DNA of 64,000 nt from Pyropia yezoensis (GCA_009829735.1 CM020620.1:3898299-3962298); one strand, 5' to 3'. Positions 39,598-50,639 are shown, counted from the first letter of the stretch. Numbers and translations are program-made. Notes: generated from the letters alone by a model not told the origin.

Positions 39598-41955
39598 CTA
39601 CTTTGCCGTGTTCCACAGAAGGCACGTCGTGTGGTACTGCTTCACGTAGCTCTTGAGTGCCGCGTACAGCGCCCGCACCGACCGCACCCACGCTTGCTGT
39701 GCCGCCTTGTTGTCCGCCGTCTTGGCCCCCATCAGCACCTTGTTCAGGTAAAAGTCCCCGGCCCCTTCCATGTCCCCAATGTACGACACCGGCTTGGAGT
39801 CCACCGCCACCCAGCCGAGGACGCCAACACTCTCGCCGACGCCCGTCAGGTGGTTAAACAGTGGGTCCCGGGGGGGCGTGGAGGAGCCCAGTTCCGCGGC
39901 GGCGCTCATGGCGGCGCCAATCGGCTCCAGCATTGGCTGCAACGCGGCAGCCGGGTCGGCGGGCTTTGGCGTCTTGGACACGGTCTCTAGCAGAGCCGCC
40001 TCGGCCATAAAGCCTTGGGCGAGTGACTGAGACTGTGCCTCCACAGGGCCACCGAGCACCTTAGACGCTGCCAGGTAGGCGGAAAGCGCTTCGCCCGTGA
40101 GCGCGTCAAAGCACGCCCCACCAGAGAGCCCACCACTGGCACCGCTGTCGGCGCCAGCTCCAGACGACGTCGCACCACCAGCGCCGACACCCTGGGCCGC
40201 TGCTGCCGTCGCCGTGTTCCACACGAGGCATGTCGTGTGGTTGTCTTTCACAAAGCCCTTGAGTGCCGCGTACAGCGCCCGCACCGACCGCACCCACGCC
40301 TGCTGTGCCGCCTTGTTGTCCGCCGTCTTGGCCCCCATCAGCACCTTGTTCAGGTAAAAGTCCCCGGCCCCTTCCATGTCCCCAATGTACGACACCGGCT
40401 TGGAGTCCACCGCCACCCAGCCGAGGACGCCAACACTCTCGCCGACGCCCGTCAGGTGGTTAAACAGTGGGTCCCGCGGGGGGGTCGAGGACCCAATCTC
40501 AGCAGCCACGCCCATGACGGCACCAATCGGCTCCAGCATTGGCTGCAACGCGGCGGCCGGGTCGGAAGGCTTTGGAGTCTTGGACACTGTCTCCAGCAGC
40601 GCCGCCTCGGCCTTGAATCCCGCAGCCAGAGACATGGCCTGGTTCTCAACCGGCCCGCCCAGGGCTCTGGAGGCTGCCAGATACGCGGCAAGCGCTTCAC
40701 CCGTGGCAGCTTCAAAGCCGGCGGCCCCCGACGTGGACGCTACCGCCCCGCCCCCGCTGCACTCGACAGCGCTGCCACCGCCTCGCGATGCCCTGGCCTT
40801 TGCGCCCGTGTTCCAAAGGAGGCATGTCGTATGGTGCTCCTTCACGTAGCTCTTGAGTGCCGCGTACAGCGCCCGCACCGACCGCACCCACGCCTGCTGT
40901 GCCGCCTTGTTGTCCGCCGTCTTGGCCCCCATCAGCACCTTGTTCAGGTAAAAGTCCCCGGCCCCTTCCATGTCCCCAATGTACGACACCGGCTTGGAGT
41001 CCACCGCCACCCAGCCGAGGACGCCAACACTCTCGCCGACGCCCGTCAGGTGGTTAAACAGTGGGTCCCGCGGGGGGGTCGAGGACCCAATCTCAGCAGC
41101 CACGCCCATGGAGGCACCAATCGGCTCCAGCATAGGCTGCAACGCGGCAGCAGAATCAGCGGGCTTGGGCGTCACGGACACTTTTTCAAGCAGCTCCTCC
41201 TCGGCTTTGAAGCCTGCCGCGAACGCCTCAGCCTGCTTGGCAATGGGCCCGCCAAGGACCTTGGACGCTGCCAGGTAGGCGGCCAGCGCCTCGCCAGTGG
41301 CGTCTGAAAAACCAGAGCCACTCCCCTCGCCGCCACCTCCGCCCCCGCCGCCGCCGCCGACACCGACGCCTCCCCCCCTAGAAATGGCCGTCGGCGACGT
41401 GGCCGGCACCTTGGAGGCAAACTCCCACACCAGCCCCTGCGTGTGGTACTCCTTGACATACTCCTTGAGCGCCGCCACCACCCCCCTGAGGGCGGCGACC
41501 CACGCCTGCGCGGCGGGCGCGTCGCCCCCCCCCTTGGCGCCCATGAGCACCTTGTTAAGGTAAAAGTCGCCCGCGCCAGCCGCGTCGGCAATGTGCGCGA
41601 CGGGCTTGGCGTCGACCGCCACCCAGCCCAGGACGCCGATGCTATCGCCCACGGCCGACAGGTAGTGGGCCCGCGCGTGGCTGGGTGCCACCGACGACGC
41701 GGCCTCGCCGACGGCGGTCATTGCCGCGATGGTGGGCCCGAGCAAGACGGACAGGTCCTCATCCGAGGAGGGCTTGGCGCTAACGCCCGCGGCAGTCAGG
41801 AAGGCCGCCTGGGCAGAAAAAGCGTTCGACAGGGCAGATGCCTGGGCCACCACCTCGGCGCCGAGGCCCGCTGAGGCGGTCACAAAAGACAGCACCGCAT
41901 CGTCCACCACGGAATCGCGGTAGGCAGCCACCACGGGGTGGGCGGCCGCGGCCAT
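39598..41955 (-). CDS. Protein of four tandem CAP N-terminal domains
   Basis: A 785-residue single-exon protein starting GCCATGGC. It contains four copies of the helical-folded domain of adenylyl cyclase-associated protein (CAP/Srv2), at about residues 1-183, 212-382, 412-583 and 610-785. Each has HFD signatures: FNHLTGVGESVGVLGWVAV, GAGDFYLNKVLMGAK, and a YVK-YHTTCLLWNT-like end. In CAP this domain oligomerises and speeds cofilin-driven F-actin disassembly at pointed ends. Gly/Ser-rich linkers separate the copies. There is no WH2, proline-rich or C-terminal beta-helix (CARP) domain, so nucleotide exchange on G-actin is not expected. Copy 1 is diverged; copies 2-4 are nearly identical at DNA level over ~220 bp. 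It shares a divergent 0.6-kb upstream region with RecQ. Confidence 0.88.
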   Translation of the reverse strand: MAAAAHPVVAAYRDSVVDDAVLSFVTASAGLGAEVVAQASALSNAFSAQAAFLTAAGVSAKPSSDEDLSVLLGPTIAAMTAVGEAASSVAPSHARAHYLSAVGDSIGVLGWVAVDAKPVAHIADAAGAGDFYLNKVLMGAKGGGDAPAAQAWVAALRGVVAALKEYVKEYHTQGLVWEFASKVPATSPTAISRGGGVGVGGGGGGGGGGEGSGSGFSDATGEALAAYLAASKVLGGPIAKQAEAFAAGFKAEEELLEKVSVTPKPADSAAALQPMLEPIGASMGVAAEIGSSTPPRDPLFNHLTGVGESVGVLGWVAVDSKPVSYIGDMEGAGDFYLNKVLMGAKTADNKAAQQAWVRSVRALYAALKSYVKEHHTTCLLWNTGAKARASRGGGSAVECSGGGAVASTSGAAGFEAATGEALAAYLAASRALGGPVENQAMSLAAGFKAEAALLETVSKTPKPSDPAAALQPMLEPIGAVMGVAAEIGSSTPPRDPLFNHLTGVGESVGVLGWVAVDSKPVSYIGDMEGAGDFYLNKVLMGAKTADNKAAQQAWVRSVRALYAALKGFVKDNHTTCLVWNTATAAAAQGVGAGGATSSGAGADSGASGGLSGGACFDALTGEALSAYLAASKVLGGPVEAQSQSLAQGFMAEAALLETVSKTPKPADPAAALQPMLEPIGAAMSAAAELGSSTPPRDPLFNHLTGVGESVGVLGWVAVDSKPVSYIGDMEGAGDFYLNKVLMGAKTADNKAAQQAWVRSVRALYAALKSYVKQYHTTCLLWNTAK
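39652..41110 (-). repeat. Large coding tandem repeats, ~600-bp period
   Basis: The plus-strand block CTTGAGTGCCGCGTACAGCG... starts at 39652, 40258 and 40852, i.e. spacings of 606 and 594 bp. Over roughly 220 bp the three copies are essentially identical, while the linkers differ. This indicates recent duplication or ongoing gene conversion in the CAP-domain gene. Confidence 0.9.
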
Positions 41956-42628
41956 GGCAGGGTGACTGGCCTCAACCAGCGGGCAGCAGGGGGAAGAAAC
42001 GCCGCGAAACCAGGCGAGAGGGTGTGCGAGAGTGATGAATGGCAGAGAAGACGAGGGGAGTGGCGGAGTCGCAAAAACCCACCAGCGGCGAGGGCGTCCG
42101 TGCCGAGCACGCCGCAGTGGTGGATGACCACCGTGACGGGCAGAGCGGAGCGGCAGTGCCAGCCCGAGCGGGGTGGGCGCAGCGACGGGGCGGTCGACGG
42201 GCAGCAGCAGTGTCAGACAGGGAGGGGGTTGGAGTGCAAGCCAATGTGACTCACTTGCCAGGCAGTTTTTCTTTGGGGGGGGGGTTCCGTGGCTGGGCCG
42301 GCCTGCTCCGTGGCGCGCCAGCGTGAGCTCACGGCTGACAATCCGCACTGTCAGCAGCAGACGGTAAGTGAACAGTTCTTACGCATGCAGACGAGTGAAT
42401 GTGTTACATTTAGGAGGACTCTACGGAGGCAGACACGTGGCAAGCTGTGTGAACATGAGCCGAAAATGACGCGCCGTCTTGCTCACTGCAGCTGTGGCCG
42501 TCCCTCGATGACTGCGGTGCCCTCTGCTCGTCGGCCGGGCCGCCTTCTTTCGCAGGTGTTGGAGCCCAGTGCAGTGGCGGCAAGCGTCATCTGCTGGCAT
42601 CACGCACAGGTCGAGTCTGCCGCGCTTC
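41956..42628. promoter_or_regulatory. Divergent intergenic region (CAP-like / RecQ)
   Basis: About 0.67 kb between divergent starts, with lower GC from 42340 to 42500. No identifiable core element. It also contains an in-frame upstream extension of the RecQ ORF (from ATG 42569). Confidence 0.35.
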
Positions 42629-45435
42629 ATGTCGGGCGGTGCGTCCGCGCCGACCGCAGCCGACGCCGCAGCCGACTCTGCGGTTGACGCCTTTGCCCCA
42701 GCCGATGGCGGCCACGGCGGCACCAGCGGCGATGACGGCGGCCTGCACCCCGATTCCGAAGCGAGGATGGCCACCGCCCTGACCCTTTTGCGTTCTCACT
42801 TTGGCCACAGCGCCTTCCGCCCCGGCCAAGAGGCTGTTCTCCGTATTCTCCTCACCGACGCACATGGCGGCTCGGCGGTTGCCATATTCCCCACCTCAGC
42901 GGGAAAGTCTCTGTGCTACCAGCTTCCCGCCCTAGTGTACCCAACTGGCCTGACGCTGGTGGTGTCTCCACTGCTGGCGCTGATAAAAGACCAGGTGGAT
43001 GGGCTCGTCGCCAAAGGCATCCCTGCCGCCAACCTCGACTCGACGCTGGACGGGCCCACCGTGCGGGATGTCTACAGCCGTGTGCGGGATGGTAGCCTGA
43101 GGCTGCTGTTTGTGGCGCCCGAGCGGTTTAAGAACGACCGCTTTCGCCAACTTCTCCGCTCCGTTTCCGTCGAACTGTTGGCCATTGACGAGGCGCATTG
43201 CGTCAGTGAGTGGGGCCAGGCATTCCGGCCAGACTACCTGCGCCTGGCGCGGGCGGCGGTGGAAGTCGGCGCCGTCCGCCGCCTAGCACTCACCGCCACC
43301 GCCACGGACGCGGTCGCCGCGGACATTGCCAAGCGCTTCCATGTACGGCCAACCGCGGTGTTGCGGACGCCCTTCCGGCGGGCCAACCTCACCACCCTCG
43401 TCACGACTGTTCCACGGCGGCCGCCGCTGCCGCCGGGGCGGGCGGCCCCCGCAGTGGACGACCACCGCGTCAACGTCCTTGCCGTACGCCTCCGCTCCCA
43501 GGCGCCCGGCCGCACCATCGTGTACGTGACGCTGCAAAAGGGGGTGGCCGCCCTCGCCGCCGCGCTCGGGCAGACGCTCGGCCCGTCGGGCGGCATGTCC
43601 ATCAGGGCTTACCACGCGGGCTTGCCCGCCGACGAGCGCACCGAGGTGCAGGAATGGTTCTCGGGCGCCGACCCGTCGGACGCGCCTGCCCCGGCGCGTG
43701 TGATTGTGTGCACCATCGCGTTTGGTATGGGTGTCGACGTCTGCGACATCCGTTATGTGTATCACTTCAACGCACCCAAAGTACGTGACAGGGGGGGGGT
43801 GCGCTCTGGTGTGTGTGCTGAGGAGGGAATGCGCGGGGCGTGATTGTGGCGGGGCCGAAGGGTATTGTGCACACGTCTGTATGGTGGTGGATTTCATTGT
43901 GTGCCTGTGCCTTCGGCTGTCCGGCAGGGTCACGGCCGCGTGACCTGACCGCGGCAGAGGACTCACACCAACGGTATGCTTTCCTCGGCTTGTTGTCTTG
44001 TGCCACGTCGTCCTTGTTGTTCTGCTTCCCACTTGGCCACTCAGAGTTTGGAGAACTACGTCCAAGAGATTGGGTACGTTTTCAGAGGGGAGCTGGATCT
44101 CTGGTGTGCGCGCTGCAGCAGGGAAGGTGTGTCGGTGTCAATAGTGGGCGCGGCGCTGGCGTCCCTGGTTGAGAGATGGACGCCCGTGTGTCGCAGGAGA
44201 TGGGTGGGAGCGGCTGCGCGTTGAACTGCCCGGTCTCATTGCGCCGCGCGACGCGACGGCGGCAGGCGACTGACCCTGGCGATGCGACGCTCGTGGCGTC
44301 CTCCCGCGACTCCTGCTTGGCTTGCCTCTTTCCCCTGCCCTTTGTTACCGCCCTACCCAGGCGCGCTGGGCGAGACGGCAAGCCATCAACTGCCGAAATG
44401 CTGTTGTGCACAGATGACGTTCCCATGCTGGAGGGCTTTGCTTACGGCTCTACCCCTTCGGCGGCCGCGGTGCGGGCGCTGGTGGCGGCTGTGTTCCCCC
44501 CCGGGGTGGAGCCTGGAGCCACTGTAGATTTGTCGCTGTACGACACGTGCGTCGAGCTGGACACTAAAGACACCGCGGTGAATCAGCTGCTGGCGTCCAT
44601 GGATTTGAATGGTGGCTACGTGCGGGAGGGCACCCCCTTTTTCGATGAGGTGACGCTGGTGCATCCGCCCGCCGGGGCGCCCAACGTTCGCCTGTCGTCT
44701 GCTGATACAGCGCTGCTGGCCACCGCGACCATCAAGAGGACCAACACCTACCTGAACGTCACGAAAGCGACAGAAGCGACCGCCTTTACCGTGGACGAGG
44801 TACACCGGCGGGTGAATGCGCTCGTTGCGGCCGGCGCCTACGCGTCGACGACGGTACGCAAGGTGCGCTCCCGCTTCCGCATCATCCGCGTGCCCGACGA
44901 CCCCGATGCGCTGGCCCGTCGCCTCCACGCCGGTGCGGTGGAGCGGGAGCAGCGGGAGATTGCCCGCTGCGCTGACGTCATGGCCTTTGCCGCTGCCAAG
45001 ACGTGCATGACCGCCGCGCTTGCAAGGCGATTTGGGTCAACGGCCGAGGCGGCGGCGGTGGCGGCGATGCCCGGCGGTTGCGGCCACTGTGGGGTGTGCC
45101 TTGAGCGGTCGCGGCAGGCAGGTCCCGGGGGCGGTGACGGCGCCACCGTCGACGCAGCTCCCAGCACGCCACTCGTTGTTTCCACACAGCCATCGGCGGC
45201 TGATGTGGATGAGCGCCGCTGGGCGCTCGTTACCGCCGACGCGGTCGGGGTGCCGCGGGATGACCCGTCACTGCTGGCGCGGTTTGCATGCGGCATCTCG
45301 TCGCCGCGGCTGATGCGCCTGCGGCTGAGCCGGCACCGCCTGTTTGGCGTGCTGTCCGACACGGACTATCGGGCTGTGCTGGCGGCGGCAGAGGCGTTTT
45401 GTGGGGGGGGTTGCGGTGTGGACGGCGACGGGTAA
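42629..45435 (+). CDS. RecQ-family ATP-dependent DNA helicase (three exons)
   Basis: Exons are 42629-43780, 44045-44073 and 44361-45435. Exon 2 is only 29 nt and encodes SLENYVQEIG; exon 3 resumes at RAGRDGKPS. Introns are 264 and 287 bp with GTACG donors and CAG acceptors. Helicase motifs: RPGQEAVL (motif 0), TSAGKSLCYQLPA (Walker A), AIDEAHCVSEWG (DEAH), LTATAT (motif III), and VIVCTIAFGMGVD plus QEIGRAGRDG (V and VI). A RecQ-type zinc module follows (CADVMAFAAAKTC...CGHCGVC), then a winged-helix-like C-terminus. No HRDC domain is seen. The start ATG 42629 gives about 751 residues; ATG 42569 would add 20. It unwinds 3'-5' duplex DNA in repair and recombination. Confidence 0.9.
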
Positions 45436-46707
45436 AGGCAGCCGCTAAGGAGGCGGGAGTGGGGAAGGAGACTCAGCCGGACCAGCGGCCGCCTGGGCGG
45501 CGATTGGGGACTGGGATGGGGTTTGAATGCTCGGCAGACCCGAACGCGCCGGCAATTCGGAGCGGCGCCACGAGACGACGCGCCCCACCCTCTGCCCTTT
45601 GCACTCCGGCCAGTATCACTATCACTGATCGCGCCTCCGCGTGCATCCCCTCGGGCCGGCCGCGGCCCGACCCGTGCGTTTGCGTGTCGTCCACGCCTCA
45701 ACGAACGTCGGCCGGGAGGAGGTGGCGGATAACCCAGGACGTGGGGATGGGCGGCCACGGCGGCGCCACCGCCGCCGCTGGATCGTCCCCGCGCCGTGCC
45801 AGACAGAGAGGGCGAACACAGAGTGCCCGGCCGTGTTGGGCTACGCCCACAGCTACGCCCACACCCGTGGCGGCAACCGGGGTAGCCGCCACCGCGGCGG
45901 CAGACTCCCCCCGCCGCCGCGCGCGTTATCCAGTACCGGCGGTGAAGTTGTCTCGCCCTCGCGCGCCAACGGCGGCGGTTGTCGCGCCCCCCCCAGCGCG
46001 GACGCGGCGGCCGCCGCTGCCACCGCCGCTCGCCGGCACACGACACAAACAGGCGGGCCCGACGCCCGCAACCGGCCAGCTGCGGCAGAGGTGGTGGCGA
46101 GGTGCATGTCGACGAGAACGGCGGCAAGCCCGCCCTTCTCGGACGGTTGACGTCATGGGAACGAAGACCCGCCGGCTCCAGCCTTCTTTCTTCTGCAACG
46201 ACGGTGCGCTGACGTTTCATTTTTCTTTAGAAACCCTCTGGAGTTTTGGAACAGTTGTGGATAGCGTGGCACCAGGAGGGCTGGCCTGCCGTCCATACGC
46301 GACGATGACTGGTCCACCTCAACGTCCCAGATGCAGGCAAGGTGCAATCTGACCGCAATCCTGCACACTCTAATACGTGATGGATCACACATTGGTGAGG
46401 GCCAACCAGCTGCTGTCACTGTGGCAAGAGGGCAACCGAGCGCGTGCGGGGGATCACAGGCGGTGTCCCTGTTGCAGTATGGGGGGTCCTCTCCCGGTAG
46501 TCGGCCCCCCTCCGCCCCTAGACACTGGTGCTCTTGAGCGGTTGCCCCCACACCTGCTGCGTCGTCGCCGTCGGCCCGCTGCCCGCCACCCAACATATCG
46601 CCGTTGCACCTCCGGTCAATCACCCCGCCTGCCCGCCCGCCCGCCCCCGACTCCCCTGCCAGTTCCGTCATCCAATCCCCCTGCCGCCCCCGCACCGACC
46701 TACCGCC
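45436..46707. other. Intergenic, no gene recognised
   Basis: GC-rich with overlapping low-complexity frames; a lower-GC patch at 46190-46400. The 100 bases before 46708 form the C-rich leader of the FKBP gene. Confidence 0.5.
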
Positions 46708-47372
46708 ATGGGTGTCCAGGTGGAGACCATCACCCCAGGCAACGGGCCCACGCCGCCGCCGGGTTCGAAGGTCACGGTTCACTACACAGGGACGCTGACC
46801 AACGGGAACAAGTTTGACAGCTCCCGCGACCGCGGGGAGCCGTTTACTTTCAAGATTGGCCAGGGCCAGGTACGTTGTGAGCCACGACTCGCCTTGGGGG
46901 GGGACGTTCTGATTATGCTCACTCACTTGAGGTGGGACTGGGGGGTGGTGGAGGGGAGGCGGTGTGGCTGTGGCGGCTGACTGCGTGGCTGGGGAGCGTG
47001 CCGTCGCGCCAGTCATGGTCTGCGTTCTGCAGAGGTCTGAACAGCCACCGCGTCCAGTGCGCGCATGCGTGGGGCCAGTATCACGAGGAAGGGCCTATCA
47101 TTGACTGTTCTCATGAGGTATCCTCTTCTGTCCTGGCCTTTTGACCTTCTGCCTGCGGCTGCTGTCGGCTCTATGTTCCTTCTTTTGGCTGTTGGTGCGC
47201 CGCCTCCCAGGTGATCCGGGCGTGGGACGAGGGCGTTGCGCAGATGAGCGTCGGCCAGCGCGCCAAGCTGACCTGCTCCCCGGACTATGCGTACGGCGAG
47301 CGCGGCTTCTCGTCGGTGATCCCGCCGAACTCGACCCTCATCTTCGATGTTGAGCTGCTGTCATTTAACTGA
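46708..47372 (+). CDS. FKBP12: FKBP12-type peptidyl-prolyl cis-trans isomerase (two exons)
   Basis: Exons 46708-46869 and 47211-47372 give 107 residues, the usual FKBP12 size. The 341-bp intron has a GTACG donor and CCCAG acceptor and falls between codons just before [20 protein letters not shown]. Conserved features include [25 protein letters not shown], the active-site Trp of [29 protein letters not shown] and the end at SFN. It catalyses proline isomerisation in the cytosol and is the FK506/rapamycin receptor in other eukaryotes. Start context GCCATGGG. Confidence 0.95.
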
Positions 47373-48269
47373 GCAGCACTTTGCTGCAGCACCGTGGCCA
47401 ATGGCGGGTGCGCACGCTGCTCACCGCAGCGTGTAGGTTGGTGGCGGACTTGAAGCATGTTTTTTTTTTTTTGCTTCTTGCCTACACGAGATGCATGTGT
47501 GGTGTCGTTTGAAGTGGTGTCATGGTCTTTTTGTGGGATCGTGCGCCGTTGGTTGTCTATTCCCTTTTCGCGACTCGGTCCGGATCGCTTGAATCAGACA
47601 GTCTCTTGTCTCTTGTCAATTGCCACTGTTGACAATGCCCTTCGCCCATATCCCTGCCACAGCGCCTCGTATTGAGTGGTGACGAGCCACATTGGCCCCC
47701 CGTACTCGAATCGCTGAGCACCCGCCAAGACAAAACCTCATCCAGGCTGCGCTGGTGAGGCGTAGTCCACCCTGTTGTCCAGGTATGCAGACTCGATCGA
47801 GCTCTTGGGGAAGGATATTCTTTGGCCGTTGTACATCTTCGACGCAAGAGAGGCCACTTCTTGTCGAGGCCGCTCACAAAGCGTAGCGCTGATCCTAAAG
47901 GTCACGACACGAACCGAGTGCACTGCGGCTCACTTAGGCATTAAGAGTCAACCTTTGTCGCTTACCCTCGTCTCCCGCATCGCGAACGTTACTCCTCGTC
48001 TCCCGCATCGCAGACGTTACTCCTCGTCTCCCCTATCTCTGACGTACATGCCTGGGCTGCGCTCAACCAGAACAAAGCACCCGCCCATAAAGAGAAAGAG
48101 CCAGACGGCAGCCGCAGGAAGGGCTGCAAAATAGAAAATCAGTGACGATCGATGACAGGATCCACCCGCCCGTGCGGAGAAGGTCCATGGATACCGTCCA
48201 CTAGAAACGACGCACCACTACTCCTCCCCGCCTCCTCTCCATCCATCATTACCACCCACCCTTTCACCC
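47373..48269. other. Convergent intergenic region with short tandem repeat
   Basis: About 0.9 kb of lower-GC sequence between the FKBP and topoisomerase 3' ends. It contains a T12 run at about 47461-47472 and a 28-bp tandem repeat (separate entry). No gene seen. Confidence 0.5.
47967..48050. repeat. 28-bp tandem repeat, three copies
   Basis: Units start CTCGTCTCCCGCATCGC at 47967 and 47995, with a diverged third copy at 48023. Copies 1 and 2 differ at about two positions. Confidence 0.85.
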
Positions 48270-50639
48270 CTAAAAGACAAAGGAAGAGCTCTCAGCCATA
48301 GCCCAGGAGAACTTGGTCATAAGTGTCTTGGCAAAGATCTTCTCCACAGGCACCTCGTTGGCCTTGCACCAAGCCACGGTGATGCGCGGGTCCAGGTAGT
48401 TTTGCTTGCTGGTGCCCAGCGCCACCGTCTGGAGGTCCTCCTTCATCTCCATGTCCGAGGTGAGCTTGGCCAGCCGCTCTTCCGCGCGCTTGAGGTTCGA
48501 CTTGAGCTGGTCGCCCCGCATGCTCTTCAGCAACGGCACCTTGGGCAAATCCGCCGCCCGTTTTCTCTCCTGTGCCTTCTCATCGGCAGTCATCGACTCC
48601 AGAATCTCAGGCTTGACCGGCATGTACTGGGTGACCTCCACAGGCGGAGAAGACGCGGCACCAGCCTTGGCGCCTTTCCCGCCCTTATTCCACTTGGCCA
48701 GCCCACGCTTGAGCTCCTTTACCCACGCAACGGCCTCGGCACGGCGGGTCTCCAGCTTCTGCATCTGGCCCTTGTGCCCACTGGGCAGCGTCCGCACGTG
48801 GTTGCACAGTTCCGCCACCACCTTGTTCTGCTTGTTGTAAAATGCCACCTTGTCCGTCACCGTCTCGCCAGGGTCACCTTGGAGGCACTCAGCCAGGGTC
48901 ACCGAAGCGTTGAAAGTGCGAAACACTTTGGCCGAAAGGCCTGGCATCAGCTGCTTAAGGTAGTCGTTCAAACTGGTCACGCTCAGACGGTGGAAGATGT
49001 TATCCGACGGCTGCTTATTCCGGCAGAACAGCTGCAGGTTGAAGAACACCGCCTTGTCCACCTCCACCGCGTTTTCATAGCGGATCGAGTCCTTGCCCAA
49101 AAAGTCAAACGACACGGTAGTGGGAGGCGTGAACTTGAGATGCTCCACACGCAAGGAGCAGCAGCCGACCGTGTCCGCCTCGTCTTCCGCCTTCTCGTTG
49201 CCCACCCGAAGCGCCAGCTTGTCAATCAGGTACAGGGCAGTTGAGCGCTGACGAACCTCCTTACCCTTAGCGGCCCAGCCCTTGCGGTACTCCTTGCGGA
49301 TGGAAGCGATGCAGGACTTGAGCTGCCGGGCCTTCTCAAACTTGGCGTGGTCGCTCATCCCCTTGAACGCCGACCCCGCAGAGAGCCACACATACTTGTA
49401 GCCGCCTGTGATGGAATCTTTCCAGCCGGCCAGCCAGGTCACGCAGCTGTTGTGAATGATCTTGCCCCAGTTGTGACCGGGGACGGGGCACTCGGGGATG
49501 GGCGCGTTGGGACCCAGGTTCAGCGTCACGTCCTCGGGCTGAATGCGGCGCTTGACCTTACCCGTCAACGGATGGTCCCCGCGACCAAGGAATAGGTTGG
49601 GCGGCTCCACACGGAAGTTGCCCACCGTCTCTTCGCGACCGTCCACCAGAGCGACCGTGAACTGACGAACACGCTCGGCCTCAGCCTCACGGGCCTCCTT
49701 GCGCTCGGCCGTCGTCTGCGCCTTCTTCTCCGCCTTCTTCTTCGCCTTTTCATCCTCTAAGTGCGCCTCGATCCGACTAAAGTCACACTTTTCCAGGCTG
49801 GTGATCACCTTGGCAAACTTGGTGTCCGCCAGGAGGGCTCTGAAGTCCGCGAAGAAGTTGGATCGGAACTTCTCCTTCAACACATGGTCCGTCTGTAGCT
49901 TGGACGCATAAAAGGTGGCAACCTCTTCCGCCGCCGGAGGCAGATGCAACTCCATGCCTTCGTAGATAAGCGGAAACCCGTGCGGCTCATACTCGGGCGG
50001 AAAGTAGACGCCGTTGTGTTCGAGAGTGGTCCACTTGACCTCCCCATCCGTCTTGTTTCCCGCTTCCCACCACCGAAAGCCGCCGTCTCCATTCTCCCCT
50101 TCGGCGGCCCCCAGCGGGGAGCCCGCTGCGCGGCCAGGCGACAAGGTGCGGTCCTCGGTCTTGGCCTTACCCCCGGCCACGCGGCGCTCGGCCTTGACTT
50201 TGGTGGTCACTTTCGGCCCCGCCGCCGCCGCAGCCTTGCCCTTGGCTCTGCTACCCGCCGCCGCACCCGCCGTCGCACCCGCCGCGCCCGCCGCCGCCCC
50301 AACCGTCGGCCGCGCCCGCTTCCGCGCCGGCGGTGATGCTGCGGCGGTGCGTCGCACCAACGGCACGTCGTCGTCCGCGCCGTCCCCGTCGTCGCTGTCG
50401 CCCGCAGGGGCGGCCGGGTGGGCCTCAGAGCTCTTCCGCTTGGTCCCGACGGATCGACGAACCACCGCCAGCGGCACATCATCCTCGTCCTCGTCCATGG
50501 CTCCCACCACGGCGGTCGAGGTGGCGGCGGGGGTGGTGGCGGCGGCGGCGCCCGACCCGCCCGCTCCGTTGGCCGAAGGGCGGACGAGAGTGGCCAGCGG
50601 CCGCGAGTCGTCGTCGCTCTCGTCCAAAAACGAGGACAT
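48270..50639 (-). CDS. TOP1: DNA topoisomerase I (type IB)
   Basis: A 789-residue single-exon enzyme starting at ATG 50639. The first ~210 residues are charged and disordered with Lys-rich nuclear-localisation patches. The core begins at KWTTLEHNGVYFPPEYEP and includes GPNAPIPECPVPGHNWGKI, GYKYVWL, RQRSTALYLIDKLALRVGNEK and the linker. The C-terminal domain has TSKQNYLDPRITVAW, with the active-site Tyr codon at 48398-48396. It relaxes supercoils by transient 3'-phosphotyrosyl cleavage during replication and transcription. All family blocks are present and no frame break is seen. Confidence 0.96.
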   Translation of the reverse strand: MSSFLDESDDDSRPLATLVRPSANGAGGSGAAAATTPAATSTAVVGAMDEDEDDVPLAVVRRSVGTKRKSSEAHPAAPAGDSDDGDGADDDVPLVRRTAAASPPARKRARPTVGAAAGAAGATAGAAAGSRAKGKAAAAAGPKVTTKVKAERRVAGGKAKTEDRTLSPGRAAGSPLGAAEGENGDGGFRWWEAGNKTDGEVKWTTLEHNGVYFPPEYEPHGFPLIYEGMELHLPPAAEEVATFYASKLQTDHVLKEKFRSNFFADFRALLADTKFAKVITSLEKCDFSRIEAHLEDEKAKKKAEKKAQTTAERKEAREAEAERVRQFTVALVDGREETVGNFRVEPPNLFLGRGDHPLTGKVKRRIQPEDVTLNLGPNAPIPECPVPGHNWGKIIHNSCVTWLAGWKDSITGGYKYVWLSAGSAFKGMSDHAKFEKARQLKSCIASIRKEYRKGWAAKGKEVRQRSTALYLIDKLALRVGNEKAEDEADTVGCCSLRVEHLKFTPPTTVSFDFLGKDSIRYENAVEVDKAVFFNLQLFCRNKQPSDNIFHRLSVTSLNDYLKQLMPGLSAKVFRTFNASVTLAECLQGDPGETVTDKVAFYNKQNKVVAELCNHVRTLPSGHKGQMQKLETRRAEAVAWVKELKRGLAKWNKGGKGAKAGAASSPPVEVTQYMPVKPEILESMTADEKAQERKRAADLPKVPLLKSMRGDQLKSNLKRAEERLAKLTSDMEMKEDLQTVALGTSKQNYLDPRITVAWCKANEVPVEKIFAKTLMTKFSWAMAESSSFVF

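Noticed and set aside
40237..41307. 356-codon plus-strand frame with internal repeats
   Set aside because: Its repeats are just the reverse strand of the CAP-domain units.
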